From the NCBI RefSeq assembly GCF_016925615.1, contig NZ_CP070499.1, forward strand, positions 1,798,001 to 1,862,000: 64,000 bases of DNA, read 5' to 3'. Below the pieces are notes generated by a model. It made no database searches and was not told where the DNA came from. It saw nothing but the letters and a program-made list of their open reading frames with translations. Positions 61,885-64,000 of the stretch are shown piece after piece. Each line of letters opens with the position of its first letter. Positions within the stretch are counted from its first letter, which is position 1. The DNA comes from Natronosporangium hydrolyticum (GTDB lineage Bacteria > Actinomycetota > Actinomycetes > Mycobacteriales > Micromonosporaceae). The translations under genes and the position numbers were made by a program.

Positions 61885-64000
61885 ATGAGCGAGGTGGCGG
61901 CGAAGTCGGCGGCGGCCCCGGAGCCGGAGGGGGAGGTCCCCCCGTTCCGGTACAACGCCGAGACCGCCAACCGGATCGAGGCGCGGTGGCAGGACTACTG
62001 GGATCAGCACGGGACCTTCCACGCCCCGAACCCGGCCGGTCCGTTGCACGACCCTTCGCATCCTCGCGCCGGCGCACCGAAGCTGATGGTCATGGACATG
62101 TTCCCCTACCCGTCCGGGGAAGGGCTGCACGTCGGGCACCCGCTGGGCTACATCGGCACCGACTGCTACACCCGGTACGCCCGGATGACCGGCTACAACG
62201 TGCTGCACCCGATGGGCTTCGACGCGTTCGGCCTGCCGGCCGAGCAGTACGCGGTGGAGACCGGCACCCACCCGCGTAAGACCACCGAAGCGAACGTCAC
62301 CCGCTACCGGCGGCAGCTGCGTCAGCTGGGGTTGGCCTACGACGACCGCCGTTCCTTCGCCACCACCGACGTCGACTACTACCGGTGGACGCAGTGGATC
62401 TTCCTGCAGATCTTCAACTCCTGGTTCGACCCGGAGCGTGGCGCTGCCCGCCCGATCGACGAGCTGGTGGCGGCGTACGAGTCGGGGGCGCGGACCACTC
62501 CCGACGGTCGGCCCTGGTCGGAGCTGTCCGAGGTGGCGCGACGGGAGATCATCGACGGCTACCGGTTGGCGTACGTGAGCGAGGCGCCGGTCAACTGGTG
62601 CCCCGGCCTGGGGACGGTGCTGGCCAATGAGGAGGTCACCCCGGAGGGCCGTTCCGAACGGGGCAACTTCCCGGTCTTCAAGCGCAGCCTGAAGCAGTGG
62701 ATGATGCGGATCACCGCCTACGCCGACCGGCTGCTGTCCGATCTGGATGATCTGGACTGGCCGGAGAAGGTCAAGCTGATGCAGCGCAACTGGATCGGCC
62801 GCTCCACCGGCGCGCACATCGACTTCCCGACCGAGGCCGGTGCGCTGCGGGTCTTCACCACTCGGCCGGACACCGTCTTCGGGGCGACCTACATGGTGCT
62901 GGCGCCCGAGCACGAGCTGGTCGACGAGCTGACGGCGAAGCAGTGGCCGGCGGGCAGCAAACCGGCGTGGACCGGCGGTCACCCCGACCCGGTCGCGGCG
63001 GTGGCCGCTTATCGGAGCGAGGCGGCGGCCAAGACCGAGTCGGAGCGCACCGCCGAATCCCGGGAGAAGACCGGCGTGTTCATCGGCGCGTTCGCCACCA
63101 ACCCGGTGACCGGGGGTCAGATCCCGATCTTCATCGCCGACTATGTGCTGGCCGGCTACGGCACCGGGGCGATCATGGCGGTGCCCGGGCAGGACGAGCG
63201 GGACTGGGAGTTCGCCGAGGTCTTCGACCTGCCGATCATCCGGACCGTGCAGCCGCCGGCCGACTTCGACGGCCAGGCGTACACCGGCGACGGTCCGGCG
63301 ATCAACTCCGCCAACCCGGCCGCCGGGATCACCCTGGACGGGCTGGCGATGACCGAGGCGAAGGCCCGGATCATCGCCTGGCTGGCCGAGCACGGCCACG
63401 GCGAGGAGGCGATCACCTACCGGCTGCGGGACTGGCTGTTCAGCCGCCAGCGGTATTGGGGGGAGCCGTTCCCGATCGTCTACGACGAGACCGGCCTGCC
63501 GGTGGCGCTGCCCGAGTCCCAGTTGCCGGTGGCGCTGCCGGAGGTGGCCGACTTCTCGCCGAAGACCTTCGACCCGCAGGACGCCGGGTCGACGCCGGAG
63601 ACACCGCTGTCGCGCAACCACGAGTGGGCGACGGTGGAGTTGGACCTGGGGGACGGGCCGAAGGTCTACACCCGGGAGACCAACGTGATGCCGCAGTGGG
63701 CCGGCTCCTGCTGGTATGAGCTGCGCTACCTGGACCCGACCAACGACCAGGCGTTGGTGGACCCGGCGAACGAAAAGTACTGGATGGGGCCGCGGCACGA
63801 GCGGGACAGCGGCGGGGTCGACCTGTACGTCGGCGGTGTGGAACACGCGGTGCTGCACCTGCTGTACGCCCGGTTCTGGCACAAGGTGCTGTACGACCTG
63901 GGGCACCTGAGCAGCCACGAGCCGTTCCGCCGGCTGTTCAACCAGGGCTACATCCAGGCGTACGCCTACACCGACCCGCGCGGGGTCTACGTCCCCGCGC
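61885..64000 (+). CDS. leuS: Leucyl-tRNA synthetase, 3' end cut by window
   Basis: The first 705 codons of Leu[53 protein letters not shown] holds the HIGH motif (HVGH) and surrounding signature; the editing domain has [20 protein letters not shown], and [22 protein letters not shown] follows it; the KMSKS motif lies beyond the window end. It charges tRNA-Leu and edits Ile/norvaline errors. The ATG at 61885 gives [16 protein letters not shown]. The attenuator 46 bases upstream should control it. Confidence 0.97.
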   Translation, partial: MSEVAAKSAAAPEPEGEVPPFRYNAETANRIEARWQDYWDQHGTFHAPNPAGPLHDPSHPRAGAPKLMVMDMFPYPSGEGLHVGHPLGYIGTDCYTRYARMTGYNVLHPMGFDAFGLPAEQYAVETGTHPRKTTEANVTRYRRQLRQLGLAYDDRRSFATTDVDYYRWTQWIFLQIFNSWFDPERGAARPIDELVAAYESGARTTPDGRPWSELSEVARREIIDGYRLAYVSEAPVNWCPGLGTVLANEEVTPEGRSERGNFPVFKRSLKQWMMRITAYADRLLSDLDDLDWPEKVKLMQRNWIGRSTGAHIDFPTEAGALRVFTTRPDTVFGATYMVLAPEHELVDELTAKQWPAGSKPAWTGGHPDPVAAVAAYRSEAAAKTESERTAESREKTGVFIGAFATNPVTGGQIPIFIADYVLAGYGTGAIMAVPGQDERDWEFAEVFDLPIIRTVQPPADFDGQAYTGDGPAINSANPAAGITLDGLAMTEAKARIIAWLAEHGHGEEAITYRLRDWLFSRQRYWGEPFPIVYDETGLPVALPESQLPVALPEVADFSPKTFDPQDAGSTPETPLSRNHEWATVELDLGDGPKVYTRETNVMPQWAGSCWYELRYLDPTNDQALVDPANEKYWMGPRHERDSGGVDLYVGGVEHAVLHLLYARFWHKVLYDLGHLSSHEPFRRLFNQGYIQAYAYTDPRGVYVPA

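Noticed and set aside
61837-63918. Long minus-strand frame opposite leuS
   Set aside because: Shadow of leuS; Arg/Val/Gly-rich and without motifs.

Overview
The window is high-GC, gene-dense DNA with frequent GTG/TTG starts and 1-4 base gene overlaps. Rv2175c-type regulator next to a PASTA kinase and a polyprenyl synthase, DUF3040, SAV_6107-type HEPN and ImuA'/ImuB/DnaE2 together point to an actinomycete. Micromonosporaceae is my best guess, from recollection of similar gene orders and not from a search.

Layout. (1) 1-12.2 kb is an accessory, decaying region: VOC protein, sugar-nucleotide-reductase-like SDR, epoxide hydrolase, GNAT, a Phd/YefM antitoxin beside a twice-frameshifted RelE-like toxin, a tyrosine recombinase that has lost its nucleophile, a fused double HxlR regulator, an RCC1-repeat exported protein broken by two frameshifts, two VapBC-type modules in opposite orientation and an orphan Imm10-like protein. 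Short duplicated tails of vapC and ftsX (8841-9053) show that this block was rearranged. (2) 12.3-20.8 kb: FtsX/ABC export pair with a PadR regulator and a clear operator, a glucose-dehydrogenase-like enzyme, an orphan ABC ATPase, a DUF1648-like membrane protein and an ABC-F ATPase. (3) 20.8-27.6 kb: endonuclease IV, a PASTA-domain Ser/Thr kinase with a degenerate catalytic site, an Rv2175c-like DNA-binding protein, polyprenyl diphosphate synthase, XRE regulator and GDPD. (4) 28.0-33.8 kb: an apparent operon of XRE regulator, small protein, two different solute-binding lipoproteins, a methyltransferase and an SsuC-type permease without an ATPase, closed by a strong terminator. (5) 33.9-38.6 kb: metF, a degenerate CDP-alcohol-phosphotransferase-like membrane protein, GNAT, YbaK-type deacylase, SDR and ketopantoate reductase. 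(6) 38.6-45.5 kb: low-complexity spacer and large hairpin, then an error-prone repair cassette (HEPN protein, ImuA', ImuB, DnaE2). (7) 45.6-52.4 kb: large secreted subtilase, methyltransferase plus phosphodiesterase pair, DUF3040 protein, second RelE/YefM module. (8) 52.6-64 kb: MoxR-DUF58-transglutaminase operon, membrane hydrolase, SDR plus unknown protein, then leuS (runs off the end) behind a 12-codon leader peptide and an intrinsic terminator that look like an attenuator.

The most interesting items are the leuS leader, the ATPase-less two-binding-protein cluster, the apparent PASTA pseudokinase and the duplicated vapC/ftsX tails. No tRNA, rRNA, CRISPR array or intact insertion sequence was seen. 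Function calls come from reading motifs; no database search was possible.
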